From Mytilus edulis (taxonomy: Eukaryota; Mollusca; Bivalvia; Mytilida; Mytilidae): a DNA stretch of 64,000 bases. Location: NCBI RefSeq assembly GCF_963676685.1, contig NC_092350.1, positions 67,139,674 to 67,203,673 of the forward strand. Direction: 5' to 3'. A program made the translations under genes and the position numbers. Within the stretch, counting starts at the first letter, position 1. Each line of letters starts with the position of its first letter. This document shows positions 25,301 to 40,300 of this stretch, piece by piece. A model generated the notes under the pieces. The model saw only the letters and a list, made by a program, of their open reading frames with translations, was not told the origin of the DNA and ran no database searches.

Positions 25301-28300
25301 TATATAGCAGATTAAATAAATAACAAAATGCGCCAATTTTCATTCCGATTTCAAATTTTTGTATTCTTAAATTGATAGGTCGACATATAAACTTTATTTT
25401 TGTTTAATTATTTTAACCTTCCAATGTCATTCGCTAATTTTTTTGATTTTTTTTTTTGCTATTAACAATGATAGATAATAAGAAATACAAACTATTATAA
25501 CAGTAGTCATCTATATTATTCGCGTCTGAATATAGACTGTCCTTATGCAAAATCTAAGGTAAGTTAAAACAATTGATAACATCAAACCGAATATGTAAAC
25601 GTGATTGTTTTTTTTTTCTTTTTATTTATAGGTTAGACAATACTTGGTCAGGTTTTATGGAGATTTAAACCCAAAGCGAAGCCGAGTGATTAAATCTTTA
25701 TGAAACATGACCCAAGTATTGTCTGACCAATTTAGAACATATTCACACTTTTGAGTGACTTTACATAACTATCTTCTCCAATTGTAATATTCAAACCTAG
25801 ATAAGAGTTCACTTTTTATAATGAACTAAATATAAAACATAGGTAGTGATCATTTCAGTGGATGAAATGAAATAGCACTGACATAGTTTATGAAGGATAA
25901 ATTGTTTTTCTTCTGCTTCAGGTAAAATTTAATACTTACTATATATCTTTAGATTTTTTTTATTTTAAAAACCAACACAATGCTATGAAAATCCTTTTTT
26001 TTAAATTTGATTTTTTTTTATAAGTATAAAACTGTCTGTATGGGTATTTGAATTCAGACCATTCAACATTAAATGCTTACTTTTTATTGATAAATTTAAA
26101 TGTATTGTGTTTCTCCGAAAATAGTCCTTTGCTTTATATATCAGCAGTCTGGCATTGTGTATTTTTGAAAGAAAAAGGAAATAATTCTCTCAAATGTAAG
26201 GTATACATGGTATATGTATATAAATGAAATAAATATCATTTTATCTATCCTTACCAATTTTTTTTCGTGTATTCTATATATGTGTTTCATAAGAAAATGC
26301 ATTAAATTTTGCAAAATTCAAAAAAAAATATTTTAATCTTTGCTCTTTCATATTTAATCAGTAGGCTATTTTCCCAAGAAAAATGCCTTAGGGGATTGAA
26401 CACTTCGTTAGTGCAACTTTAAGAGTTCACTTTCATAATTAACTGATAATGAAAAGTCATTCATGTATAGCATTTCATAGTGCATGGAAAACCATGTACT
26501 ATGAAAATTAGAGGGCTAAAAACTGACTTTTCATTGGACGAGAAGGGGGGAGTATGTTTTAAATGAAGAGAATGATAATCCCTTTCTTCTTGATTAAGTA
26601 AGAGCGAACGGGAGTACGTTTCAAGAAGAAAGAGTTCATCATATCTTACAAACTTTGAATATTGTAAATTTCTTAAGGCTGAAAGGATCACTTAATTTGT
26701 TGTGTTTAAGAACTTATTTCATTGTCAGTGTTAATTAAATGTTTATAATTGATGCATGATGCATGACTTAATTTTGCAACATTCCATTAATCAACTAGTT
26801 TTACTGATGTTAGAACTATTATTTAAGGACATATTTAAAAAAAAACACACACACAAAACAAACGTGTTATAGACAAGATTTTAGTGCCACAGAAGTACAA
26901 AATATAAAATAAAAAAAAATACTGAACTCTGAGGAAAAAATCAGAAAAGAAAGTCCGTTATCAAATGACAAAATCAAAAGATCAAACACATCAAACGAAT
27001 ATATAACAACTGTCATAGTCCTGACTTAGCCAAGTCATTTTCTTGTGTAAAAAAACTGTGGATTGAACCTGGTTTTAATGCTACCTTAAGCACTCACTTG
27101 TATGACAGTTGCATCAAATTCCATTATAAAGATACAAAGAAAAGGTAGAAATTGTATATAAGTTTCCTGATTGTGAGTATATTTGCATATTGTATAATAC
27201 TTTATCGAGGAATCATCTTTTTTTTTTAAATTATAGTTTCAACTAATAAATACATTTCAGTTACAACAAATTTTAATTCCTCAGCCAATATTTCGGTCTG
27301 CCTTTTTAATACTAATTTATTACATCAGGGATTTGTTCTAATGAAATGACTTTAAAATTTGAAATTGAATGTTTTTACTGCTTGATTCCAATTATTGTCA
27401 AATTGATATTTTATATAAAATAGGAAGATATCTGTTGGGAGTGTTTACATAAAATTCTAAACATAACGGAACAATAAAAACACTGTCATACACATGAGAG
27501 TTATTTGAGGCTATAAAACAAGGGTTTAACCAACCATTTTAATAAAAAAAAATGCCTGTACCAAGTAAGAAATATGTTTTTGCTAGTACCTTTGATTGGT
27601 AGTGTTTGATTTTGACAGTTTAATGAACTTCTTTTGATAGACTTATTAAGAAGGGATATAGTTACGATACTGTTGTCAGGTCATTAAAGATTGCATATTT
27701 TGGCGTTAATATTGATTAACTTATAGGGTCTTTGCATCGGAACTAAAAACATTTATTTAGAAAACAGTTGGTGGCAAGGCATGGGTTATGTTCTTCTCAT
27801 ATATGTTATGATGGTATGATACTTAACCCCTAACGGGTAGGATTGTGCCTGATATTCATATGATGAACACATAATCTTTCAATCAGTTTAATTGAAGTCT
27901 GGAGCTAGCATGCCAGTTTACTGCTAGTAGTCTGTAGTTATTTATGCATTATGTCATTTTGTTTATTTTCTTTGGTTACATCTTCTGACATCAGACTCGG
28001 ACTTCTCTTGAATTGAATTTTAATGTGCGTTTTGTTATGCGTTTACTTTAATACATTAGCTAGATGTATTAGGGGAGGGTTGAGATCTCATAAATATGTT
28101 TAACCCCGCCGCATTTTTGCTCCTGTCCAAAGTCAGGAGTCTCTAGCCTTTGTTAGTCTTGTATTATTTTTAATTTTAGTTTCCTGTTTACAATTTGGAG
28201 TTTAGTATGTCGTTCATTATCACTGAACTAGTATATGTATATATTTGTTTAGGGCCAGCTGAAGGACGCCTCCGGGCGAGGGAATTTCGCGCTGCATTGA

Positions 28301-31300
28301 AGACCTGTTAGTGACCTTCTGTTGTTGTCTGTTCTATGGTCGGGTTGTTGTCTCTTTATCACATTTCCCATTTCCATTCTCAATTTTCTTCTACATTTGT
28401 ATTTATATTTGCTTTTTTTTTATTTTGTTAACTTTTTTTTATATCTTGGGGTTGGATACATTATTCGATTGTTAAATATTAAATGTCTAGGTGAAACATT
28501 TTTTTCAACAAGGAAAAACTCTCAACCTTAAATGCAAATACTGTCTGCTTTAAATGAAGTTTTAGAGGTATGTATCATTCCTTTTAGATTCCACTGCATT
28601 TATCGAACATCTATAAAGTAAATATTGTGGCTAACCCCTCAGTTACAGCACCTTAATTTCCCTTTGAATGTAACAGTAGACAAAGAACAACAACATGTTC
28701 ATAGAAACTTGGAAATGTTTAGGTTAAGAACTATAATGCTTAAACAGCTTTATTGATGTGTCAACAGGCACGAGTCGCTGATTTACAAACTTTGCACTTA
28801 AGTTCCTTTGATGTTCAAATTGAGAGTTTATCATTCTTCTAGTGTTCGTGCAATATCAATCTTTCAATATTATCAGTCCAATTCTTAGTATAAACTGTAA
28901 ACATTTCACACTTTAAAGAATTGGAAAATATATCGTTTTTCCTCACCATTAATGTTCTTGTCCATCTAAGTACATATTTATAAACAACTGTGTTAAGAAA
29001 TCATTATGCTTCCTCTAACATATCCTGGTAAACATTTCAGAGAGCAGTGAAAGAAAATGTAAATGCATTTCATGACAAAATTCAAATCTAAAAACAAAAT
29101 CATTTAAGTCAATAACTCCCCTTGCAGCCAAAGATTAACTATCTCTAAATATGCTATGATTATGCATTTATATTAACATAATTCATATAGATCTTCTTGC
29201 TTTGGAATACGTTTTTGCTTATATATACTTTTTTTTTTGGTTTTGATTTAATTTTTTTTTAAACAAGTCACTGTCGGATACATTAATGTCAGGTGAACAA
29301 TTCACCTCAATGTGTTTAATTCGTTTAATAATGAAGCTATAACGCTTAACTGCTTGAGGGGAACGTCTTGGATAGTTGTAGCGTTGAATTTACTCAGGAA
29401 TGTCTGAATTGACAAAAGAATAATTGTATTATTGTAACGAAAACCGAGCGGTCAGGCTTTGATGTTAAACTATAAATGTGTAACCCTTAGTGTGTTGCTA
29501 TAAGAATGTGTTTTATAACAATGTATAAGTATATATAAACTAAAGTTACAACTGGCGACCCTTCTTTGGTAGCGTGATACTCTGGTATCGTGGTACTTTG
29601 CGGTATTCCGGTAGATCTAAGGTTGGTTCTGTATAGGTTTTGTGGTACTTAGTGGTATTCTGGTAGATCTTAGTTTGGTTCTGTGTAGGTTTTTGTAAGA
29701 ATAACAGACTCGTTAAATAAAAATCAACTTGTATTAACTTTAAGATGCGTTAAATATCAACAATACGTACAAATATTAAATAACTTAACAGTATTTTAGT
29801 CTAACAAATAAATACCCTACTTTATTAGAATATCATGTATTAAAGAAAATGGATAGCGGAACTATATTATACCCAGAAAGTTTACGAACGTCAGCATGGT
29901 CAGTTTGGTAATCGGCAAATGGTAACCGAAATTCAATGTCAAAAGATAACGTTTCTCTCTAGACGTTATTCTCAAAATACAACTTGTTATGGAACTAACA
30001 AGCCCACATTATACGGAAATAGTCTGGTTATTATTTAGTCTGGTAAATGGCTTCGGTGCATGTATATTTAAATCGCTTGGAATTAGCGTGTGTTACTTGC
30101 CCAGGGTAAAGTCGTACTGAAGTCTTATCCTTTCTCTCCTCCGTATTTATACTTTGGTAAAACCATTACCGAAATGGTTTACAATTTACCATTTCGGCTT
30201 ACCATTCACCTAAATTACCAAACCCAGAGCCAACGTCATAACAAAAATAGGTTATGACGTCATTGTGTTGAACGTCATTTAAAGTAAACAATTCACAGCT
30301 GTTCCGTTTGTAAAAACATGGACAAGAATAATAAAAAGTTAACAAACATAGTTACACAGGAAATATATAATAAAAACAGTTAATCAACGGTAAGGTTTTA
30401 ACAACATCATCACACAATTTTAGGGAAAACAAATTCCATTTCAAAGGACCCCCATTTCGTTACATTATGTTCCTAGAAATTGGTGTGTATTTTGCAATTT
30501 CTTTTTATCTTGCAACAAAACAAAACAAATCTATCCTTAAGAGCAAATTTTAATAGAAGTTTCAACCAAATCTAACCCAATCCTCTCCTTATAAATATGC
30601 TTGAGAACTTACTAAAGCTGAATGTTTTACCTTTTTTCCCACATTATCAACATATTTTGTAAGATATGTTATTGACGGGAACGAACTAAATAGTACTCAC
30701 CAACAATCAGATACGTGAGTGAGTATACAGTACCAATTGAAGCAGACAGTAAGCATGGTAAGGATGGCATCATATTTACAGGAAGAGAATGTTTGACACG
30801 GACGTTGTTGTTCTTTGTTTGATCTTTTTTTACCCACGAAAATCACGTCAATAATCCTTCCTGATTTGTTTAAGAAATATTCAAATCTTAATAAAAATAT
30901 TTAGGTATAAGCTAAAATTTAATGAACAAAAGTTCTAAACATACTAAATAATCGAAAAAGTTAAATGATATAACATTTTTGAACATTATCATGAATACTT
31001 GTTTTATCAATTGGTTAAGATTTCGCTTCGTTATACAATATCTTGGTTCAAAGTCACATTGTGATCTACATTGAATGTAGTTGGTATGCCCTACATTAAA
31101 CCTCAATGTTCAATAAGTTCTTATATATATTTTTTGTAAACAAAATTGGAGGCTTGTACATAATTTTGTAAGGTTTTGACATGAAGTTTATTCATTTGTC
31201 AGTGTATAATACATTCTTAAATGTGTTCTTTTGCTTCTATATTTGGAAAAGCATCTTAATTGGAATATAATCATTTCCTAATTCAATTCAAGTAATTCTT

Positions 31301-34300
31301 AAAGGCAGGTGACTGATAAAAGGAAATATCGTCATTACTGATCTTCTTCCGACCGGCAGTTAAACTATTTTCAACGTAGGGCGTGTGGTTGGTTGTATCA
31401 AGTCGCAGTCACGTTAATTTAAATCCGATGCATCCACTGTGGAGTGAATGCGACATTCTCCGCGCGTTCAGAATCCTTGCAACAAATATTTATTGTTTAT
31501 TTGTTCTTGCCCTGAACATGCATGAAAAATTTCCCCTATATGTTAAGCAACAGAAATCAACATCATTTCAAAGAAATTACTCAAAATTATTCTATTATTC
31601 AATTATATAAAACAAACAACCAACCCGAATCCGTTTATTTATCTATGCATATGTTGATCGTTTAAAAGGAAAAAATAGTAAATAAAAATATTTAAACGAG
31701 CAATATCTGTAAATATGAATTAAAATTTTTAGTATATATTTCAGAGGAGAGAAATATTGTCTGTTTCATGTTGTCAAAGTATGGAATTTTAAATGAAGCT
31801 AAATATGCTTCATCTTACCAAGAAGGCAAAAATGAAGTGGAATTTGTAATTTCATCTAGAATGTGCATGGTGGCAGAGGATTCTGACCCTACAGAGGAGC
31901 AAACAAAAGACCTACAGACAATAGGTATATTGATGCAGAGACAGCTTTAAACAATTTACCTTCTGGTACAATACAATTATGTACCAATTAAATTATTTTT
32001 TTCTCGAGGAAGAGTTATGTTCAAATGTCTATTTTCATGTCAAACAAAACATACAGAAAGAATTACTGATTTGTATAGCTATATAAATACATTATATTCT
32101 AACAACAACGCCAAATATGTTTACACAGAAATATGCACGATAAAGAAAGGGTAATATCATCGACAGCAATAGAAAACAATATGCTATTCAGGATATCATG
32201 TCTATAAAAAAGGGACGAAAGATACCAAAGGGACAGTCAAACTCATAAATAGAAAATAAACTGACAACGCCATGGCTAAAAATGAAAAAGGCAAACAGTC
32301 AAACATTAGTACACATGAGACAACATAGAAAACTAAAGAATAAATAACACGAACCCCACCAAAAACTAGGTGTGATCCCTGGTGCTCCGGAAGGGTAAAC
32401 AGATCCTGCTCCAAATGTGGCACACATCGTGTTGTTTATGTGATAACACATCCTGTAAATAGTCTACTTTGGTAGGTCACATTCATGAAAGGGAATGGGA
32501 TTGTAGTTACGACGTAAGGAACATATCCGATGTCATTTGTGAAACGGTTATTCCATAACGATCAAGCAACTCGTGCTGGCGTCCGTAAAATTTACGAAGG
32601 GATGATTTCAACTTCACCATTTGGAACTCTTGGTTTAATAGCTTCCTTGTAAGCAGCAACCCTCTATCAAGAAAAATCATGATAGGAAATGCAAGCACGG
32701 GAATATCGTATCAATTGGGAGATATATACCCCGTATGCAGGTGCTGCTTGAATATTGCTACTCAGAAGTGGAAAATTAACAATTGGAAAGCTGAAATCAT
32801 CTCTTTTGTCGTAAAGTTTGGTTTTCAACCGACCCTCATTGTCAATTTCTAAATGTAAGTCAAGATATGAGGCCGACTTAACTGTATCTGTAGTATCCTT
32901 TATCTCCAGTTCGATGGGATAGATGCGTTCCACAGAGTCACCAATCTTGAATTATTTAGTGAAAGAACATCATCTATATAGCGGAAAGTAGTTAAAGGAT
33001 ATCGCTAACTTATTATTATTTTCCTGAGAAGTTCCTGCATGAAATTAGCCTCATAATAATGACGAAACAAGTCGGCAAGTAGAGGGGCACACCTTGTTCC
33101 CATTGGAATGGCGACAGTCTGTTGAAAAACACGTCCTCCGAACGTAACAAAATAATATTGAACTGTTAAAATAAAAATGTTTATACATGGTAAAAATCCA
33201 TGAATATAACAAAATTCTTGGACATGTTTTGACCATTTAATACCAGATAGATAAATAGTTCTTTGGGAAAATATGGGCCCTTTGTACTAAGGGAGTAACC
33301 ATTTGATTTTTTATGGGGGGGGGGGACAGGAGTTTTGAGTAAAAAAAAGGCAGGATGTGACAGTGCAAAAAAAATTTAGGTAAAAAAAAGTCAGGATAAA
33401 CTAAAAAAAAAAAGGCAGGACCGATTAGAGTGAAATATAAAAAGGCAGGACAATAATTACAGCTAAAAAACATGCAGGACAGAATTTTTCATCCTAGCCC
33501 CCCCCCCCCCCCCCCCTCCCCATATAAAATCAAATGGTAGCTCCCTAAAAAGTGTTTTTTTTTTTACAAAAAATATATTATAACTTATATCAGGGACTTT
33601 CTATACTTACTTACTTAGTATAGAAAGTCCCCGCTTATCTTGACCCTTCATAAAAGGGATATTTATAAAATTAGGGAGTCGTTCCAAAACTGATTATGAC
33701 TTGGATGGAGAATTGTCTCATTGTCAGTCACACATACGTAGACCAGATTTAATTTTTGAGTTATTTCTTGGTGAGCAGGGAAAAATAACTTCATAAATTA
33801 ATGAAATGTCAAAGTACAAGTGATAAATCAAGTTTTAATTATTGTCAAAACCTACTATTTTATGTTTACAAAAAAAAAATCGCTCGCCTTAACTTTTCAA
33901 GCTTCGCCTCAAAAATTAGCAAATTAAATATTTTTTAATTAAAATTTTCAAATCGCTCGATCGCTTCAAATTTTGGAGTCCAAAAATCCGTAGAACAAGA
34001 AATTAAATTGGTGTGGCCCTATATCGGATTTTTTTTTCAAATGTAAATGTTCTATTCCATGTATAACTATCAGTACATGTTATAGAAAAAAGGGTTCAAA
34101 TTCTGAAAAAAACCCACAATGAACAACATGAAATGATTTACGTGTAGTTTTTAATCGCATTAAAGATATAAACAATGAATATGCACTTTTGTTTATTTTA
34201 TTTCTGATACACAGAATAATCAGACATAGTGCATTAAATCGAATGTTGAATTGAAACATCAGCATAAAGAAAAACTTTTAAAACATTCCATGTTTCTATT

Positions 34301-37300
34301 CAACATTCCATTGTTATGTTATCTTAATGTAGTTGATGAACCGCCAACAATTATGAAAAAAGAAAAAGATACTTCATTGAAATTGATTGAAACAGATCAT
34401 GATGACTTTTCCAAAATCGAATCTAATATAAAAGAAGACGAAAATTTAAAAATACCAAAAGAAGAAGAAAAGAAGAAATTACACGGAATGACTAACAAGC
34501 AAGGTAACGAAACGATCCCCTTTATAATAAATAACAACACATGTCATATCTCATCACCCTTTATTATGTATGAGTGGAGTGATATTAGGCATGTTATCTA
34601 TTTGTATGGATCAATCTAACACAATGTTATACAAAAAAGAATGGCACAATACGTTTTCATTGTTGATTGTAATTTACCTTATTAGGAGATAACTGTACAT
34701 GTATTGTATTTTAAGCTTGGCCTTCGTAAAACGTAGATTTTACTGTCGCAAATTAAGTTTACGTAGTGACGCGTAACGGATATTAGCGACAGTAAATTAA
34801 AGTTTTGCTAAGGCCAATGCAAGCCTAAAACACAATACAGTTATCTCCATTCTAATGTAGGATATTAAAATAATACAATTTAATAAATGTATTGGCTTTA
34901 AATACAGAAATGAAAAAGTCCGCGAATATCCTGTATTGTGTTTAGCATTTAAACAATGTGACGTCATGTGAATACTAACGATGTCAAACATAAACACTAG
35001 ACATCTTTATACCTTTCGTACGCTTCAGAAAGTTTTCAATATTGACAAAAAGAAGATTTTGAGGCTCAAAGTGCGACTTTCATATTTGGTGTGAGAAATT
35101 CTATACCAAAATAAAAGTGGTGTTCTTAGTTACGGAGTGGTAAAACGATATGTGGAATTTACCCCTTCAAAATATTTGTCAAAGTCCAATGAAAATTATC
35201 GTTACGAATGAATTGCATTAGAATCAGAATTTTATGACAATGACAATGACAAACAAGGTAAAAAAAAAATAATATACATCATTCACATTATTTTACCATA
35301 TCATAAAAACAAATAAATGTTCTTTCTTTTATTGAAAACGACTCATTGACCCCACGTAGAACTTGACCAGGCCCTTATTATGAGGTAAGTGTTACCTGTG
35401 TAAGAGGACAAAGTCCGTATGCCGAATTCTACCGCCTTTGTATTGTCATTGTTGGTATTAGGATAAAAAAAATATTGCTCAGAAATCGTTTGACTTGCAA
35501 CTTGGCATCGGCTGGCAACATAACTGGACAAGGCTAATGCGCAAGCGCAACATCTGAATTACTGGTTTTCATTAGAGAAGTGATTTGTCATTTGATTGAT
35601 TTTCTAAATGTAGGTATTTTTATCATTTATGCTTGCAGATGTACTACACATAAGCTTACAGAACATAAAATGTGAACTGATCCTAAAACCAATGTCATTC
35701 GATCTAGAACAAAGTTTAGAAGCTGAAAAAATAGGTAAACAAAGAAATAAAAATATTAAATATCAATGAATAACAATGGAAAATAAGCCTTAACAATACA
35801 CGTAATTTTGTAATCTTACAGAAAACTATGATTTTTTGTTAACTTGCCACTTATTAGATAAAAGTTAAATTACATAAATACTGAAGTCCGGGGAAAATTC
35901 AAAACGGAAAGACCCTAATCAAATGATAAAACACATCAAACGAATAGACAACAACTGTCATATTCCTGACTTGGTACAGGCATTTGGAAATGCAGAAAAA
36001 TGGGGGATTGTACCTGGTTTTATAGTGCTAAACCTCTAACTTGTATGCTTGTCGAATCAAATTCTATTATATTTACAACAATGCGTGAACAAAACAGATA
36101 TTATTGGTAAACATGTCAAAGTAGGAATACAGCAGTTATCATCGTGTCACGATCTTAACAAGAAGCACAAAAAAAGCATATATCAAATTTAACAACCACG
36201 TTCATTACTTATTAAATATCGTATTTTAAATCAACCTATAAAAGGTTGTAATTGAAATTCCGGTGACTGAATGGCTAGGTTCACTTCAACTGGTGTAGAA
36301 TCGCTTGTTTGACGTTAGAATGTAATCGGTACACAGGTACAGATATAAACATAATTTTGTCGTTCAAAGTATTTAGATGATTTTCTTTTTGTTTTTTTTT
36401 TGGGGGGGGGGGGGGTATATAAGATATTTGAAAGAGATAACATTGGTAGACACATGCTCACTGTAAAAAAATAATCTGGGATTATAAAACTGATGATGAA
36501 CGTTTTTAGGATTTTTTTTTAATTACATTTATTGTGTTTACTATACACAATATACGTTATTGTGTCAGAATAAAGGACAAAGAATATCAATCTTTTTATG
36601 TTTTTAGGTCAGAATTTGAAAATAGATCATTATTACAAAAAACATATTAATATTGAAGGAAAAAGGATACATAAATAGACATATTCTTATATTTGACAAC
36701 ACTGATATCCATTTAACGTGGCTCGGTATTAAAATATCCCGTCAATGTGAATGTATTATCCTTCATGTTTTGCTGGTGTGTTTTGTATATACGACTTTCT
36801 GTGTTTCTTTGGTTCTTATAACGTGATTATGTATTTTAAAATATCCTGTCAGTATGTTATTGTTCTATAATATGTCATTTAGATATATTTCTTTTATGAA
36901 TTATAAAATACGTTGAACCACAAACGTCAAAATTATTCAATCACGTAGTGGAATTAACTATTTGTGGATTCATATCCATTCCATAGAACTTTTGATCTAT
37001 TTTAAATCTCGGTCCATTTCTGAAACTAATTCTTACATACTTTTTTAACCCTGTTTGCTAACATTGCCCATGTGAAATTTTGTTTGTATAAACATTGAAC
37101 GACAAAAAATATGTGACGTATAAAATTTTCTTACGTCAGACACGTGAATCGAAGAATGTGTTTGTAGATAGATGTGTTTGTGTTCTGTTAAAATGTTCCT
37201 TTTAAAATTGTTACACGATGATGACTGCTGTACCCATATTTTGACTATTTTATTCATGATGTCTGTTTAGTTCAGGCATCATTGTAAATATATCGGAATA

Positions 37301-40300
37301 TGATGAAACTGTCAACAACGTGAGAGGTTTAGCGCTATAAAACCAGTTTAATCCAGTATTTTCTACGTATGAAAATGCCTGTACCAAGTCAGGAATATGA
37401 CAGTTCTTTTCCATTTGATTTTGGTGTGTTTTCTCGTTTGATTTTGCCATGAACTTTCCGATAGGTTTTTCCTCTGAGTTCAGTACTTTTGTTATTTTAC
37501 TTTATATTATTGTCAATATTGTTATAATATATGTATTTAACAGAACTCTGTGTGTAGGAGCACTAGCTGTAAAAATTATATTGACTTGTATTTTGTATTT
37601 GATTCATAACATACTTACAAACCTGCATTTTCCATTTTTATGCAAAGCAAAATAATTATCTCAAATACCTGGGATGATCTCACTACACAAATATATATTT
37701 TGTTTACACATTGTACCTCGAACTTATTAACCCGATGTAGGTATTTTTGCTGCAGGTTTATTAACTTAAAGTCAGGTCAACCAGGAATGACTAATTAGAC
37801 AAGCAATTTTACAGAAATGGAGGGGGGGAGTGTCCTACATAAGATCGGGTGATCATTAACTGGAAAACTTTTTTTTTCAATTTCCAAGAATCAAAGTGCT
37901 TTTGGTTGATTTGATATATCTGGTCATTAATCAAACGGTATTGCTAGTGGAAATACAAACATGTTCGAAACCTGGAAATGCAGGTTGCAAAAGCAAATTC
38001 ATTTTCAAAATAAGCCCGTGTCTTATTTCCTTTCTGTTAAATACCGCTAGGTTAGTGTTGAGACAGCAAATACATGCACCAATTTTTAAATCCTTGTTAG
38101 ACCCGGTCAAGATACTGCAAATTAACTATTTTTGCACTAATTATTTAAGGAGTATGGATGTTGCAAGCTGTTGCAATGCTAATAACTATTTATTACACCC
38201 TCAGCTTCCAGTGATACTCCAATTTTCACGTGCTTACTAAATGTATACCTCCTATGCAAAATACACCTATTGTATGAAAATGTATGTGTTCTCGTCAAGA
38301 ACATACATGATATATTTGACACTGGGGTTAGTGCAAACAACAAGCAATCAACTGCATACATTGTTCAATGTACATAGTACACGAAGAAAAAATCTTTCCT
38401 TTTAAATAACTCAGTTCATGTTTTTTTGAAATTTACTATTATTCATTACGACAAAAAGGGTGTTCGTGATCGAATGTTTACGAATTCATATATTTGACAA
38501 ATTGCTTGGTAAATTTTATTTTATATATAATTTGTATAACAAGCGTGCTATTTGTGTTTGCTTGTGAGCGTTTTTAGATGTGTACTTGTGTCCGCCATGT
38601 TTAATCTTTAAACCTGCTTTGTTTTATTTCTTTCAAAGACATTTATCTGATTTTATAGAAAAAAATAAAACCGATGTAGGGATAGAACAACATTCGGTAG
38701 AACCGGGAATGGATTGAAAAGTTTAGAGAGTTATTTGGAATTGAATGATTATCAAACAGATTGTGATTCGTATTTATTTTGGAGTCAAAAGTTTGTGTGT
38801 CCAATTATGTATATTGAGCAATATGGATCAATTTTAAGAGTTCCTTACATACCTCACCAATGTTTGAATGTTAAAGGATGATTTAAAAAAAAAAGACGTG
38901 GTATGATTAACAATGAGATAACTGATCCTCCAAGGAATTGTGCATTTTAAGATGACTTGTTTTAAAAGCCAATCTTTTCTATAAGTAGTTTGCACGTTTT
39001 CCGTATAACCCATTTATCGTGTGATGAGAGACAAATGAGGCAGGCACAGCCAGTCAAATTGTCTAGCAAAAAGAGAGACGAAAGATATCAGAGGGACAAT
39101 CAAACTCATAGATTGAAATTGAACTGATAACGCCGTGGCTAAAAAAAGATAAAGACAAACAAACAAATAGTAGTACTGAAGACAAAACATAGAAAACCAA
39201 AAAATTGGGGTGATCTCATGTGCTCCGGAGGGGTAAGCAGATCCTGCTCCACATGAGGCACCAGTCATGTTGCTTATGTTATTACAAATCTTGAAAATAG
39301 TCTTATTCGGTAGATCACGTTCTAAAAAGGGAAGGGTATTGCAGTTACGACAAACGGAACATATCCGATATCATCTGTGAAACGGTCATTCAATAACGGT
39401 CAACCAACTTGTGATGGCGTCTGTAAAATTTAGCAGGTAAAGTAGCAGTTTGAAATATTTTGTCATCGAAAAAAATGTGAAAGAAAGTATTTAAACCACA
39501 TCAAATTCAATCAAAACCGATGAGCATGATCGTATTAGATGTCCCAGTTAAAAAAATTAATATTCGGTGCACTTCTTAGATCACACATAGTGATAGTATA
39601 CATTACCTATACACTATCCTTGACATTGTTGTTTATAAAGGAAAATATTATACTATACTTAGATGTCTTAATAAATGTTGTATTTACTAACTAAATGTAA
39701 CTGTTCCTATCTTTTATCATATTAGTTGATATGTTTTTAAAACACAGATGTACACATTGTCCAATGGATGATGCATTGTCCAAGCACTTGGAAATTGTCA
39801 TCAATAGTTGAATTTCTGAACGAGAGTTCGTACCTAATGGAATCATCTGAGTTAATTTCCACCAGTAGTGATGAAAAGGAACATCTACTGACAATACGCA
39901 CCAAAACGCAAAGAACAGTTTTCAGCTCTCTTTCTACAACAGAATTCGTTGTTAAGACGTTTGTGAACAAAATTATTACCCAATGCAACCTTCAAATTGT
40001 TTCTTCTGAAAACGTATTGATGAGTATTGCACTGTTGTCCCGTGAAGATGCAATAGGTAAAATTTAAAATGAAATTTAGAAACATGACATACAAACTATT
40101 CATATGAAACGATTCCGTTGTAGTGTACAAAATTAAGCAGTTGCAGGAAAGTTTCCACATTTTAGTCTTGTATAACAATGATATTAACTATATTTACAAG
40201 TATGGGTTCAGTATGAGCAAACAACTTAAATGTACCTAAAAAAAACTTTTGTTCCAAGATATATTGTGAATTGTTTTTTATTATGCAATAGTAAAAAAAA

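Noticed and set aside
32202..32423. 73-codon minus frame with hydrophobic FYVVSCVLMFDCLPFSFLAM
   Set aside because: It is the untranslated 3' tail of the RT element, and an equivalent meaningless frame appears in the copy at 39014-39268.
37896..38240. 114-codon plus frame in intron 7
   Set aside because: Hydrophobic, Leu/Ile-rich with no motif, no splice sites in the gene's phase at its edges, and typical of chance frames in A+T-rich DNA.
39691..40178. Three minus-strand frames overlapping exon 8
   Set aside because: They lie opposite an exon with good splice sites and matching phase, and none has recognisable features.
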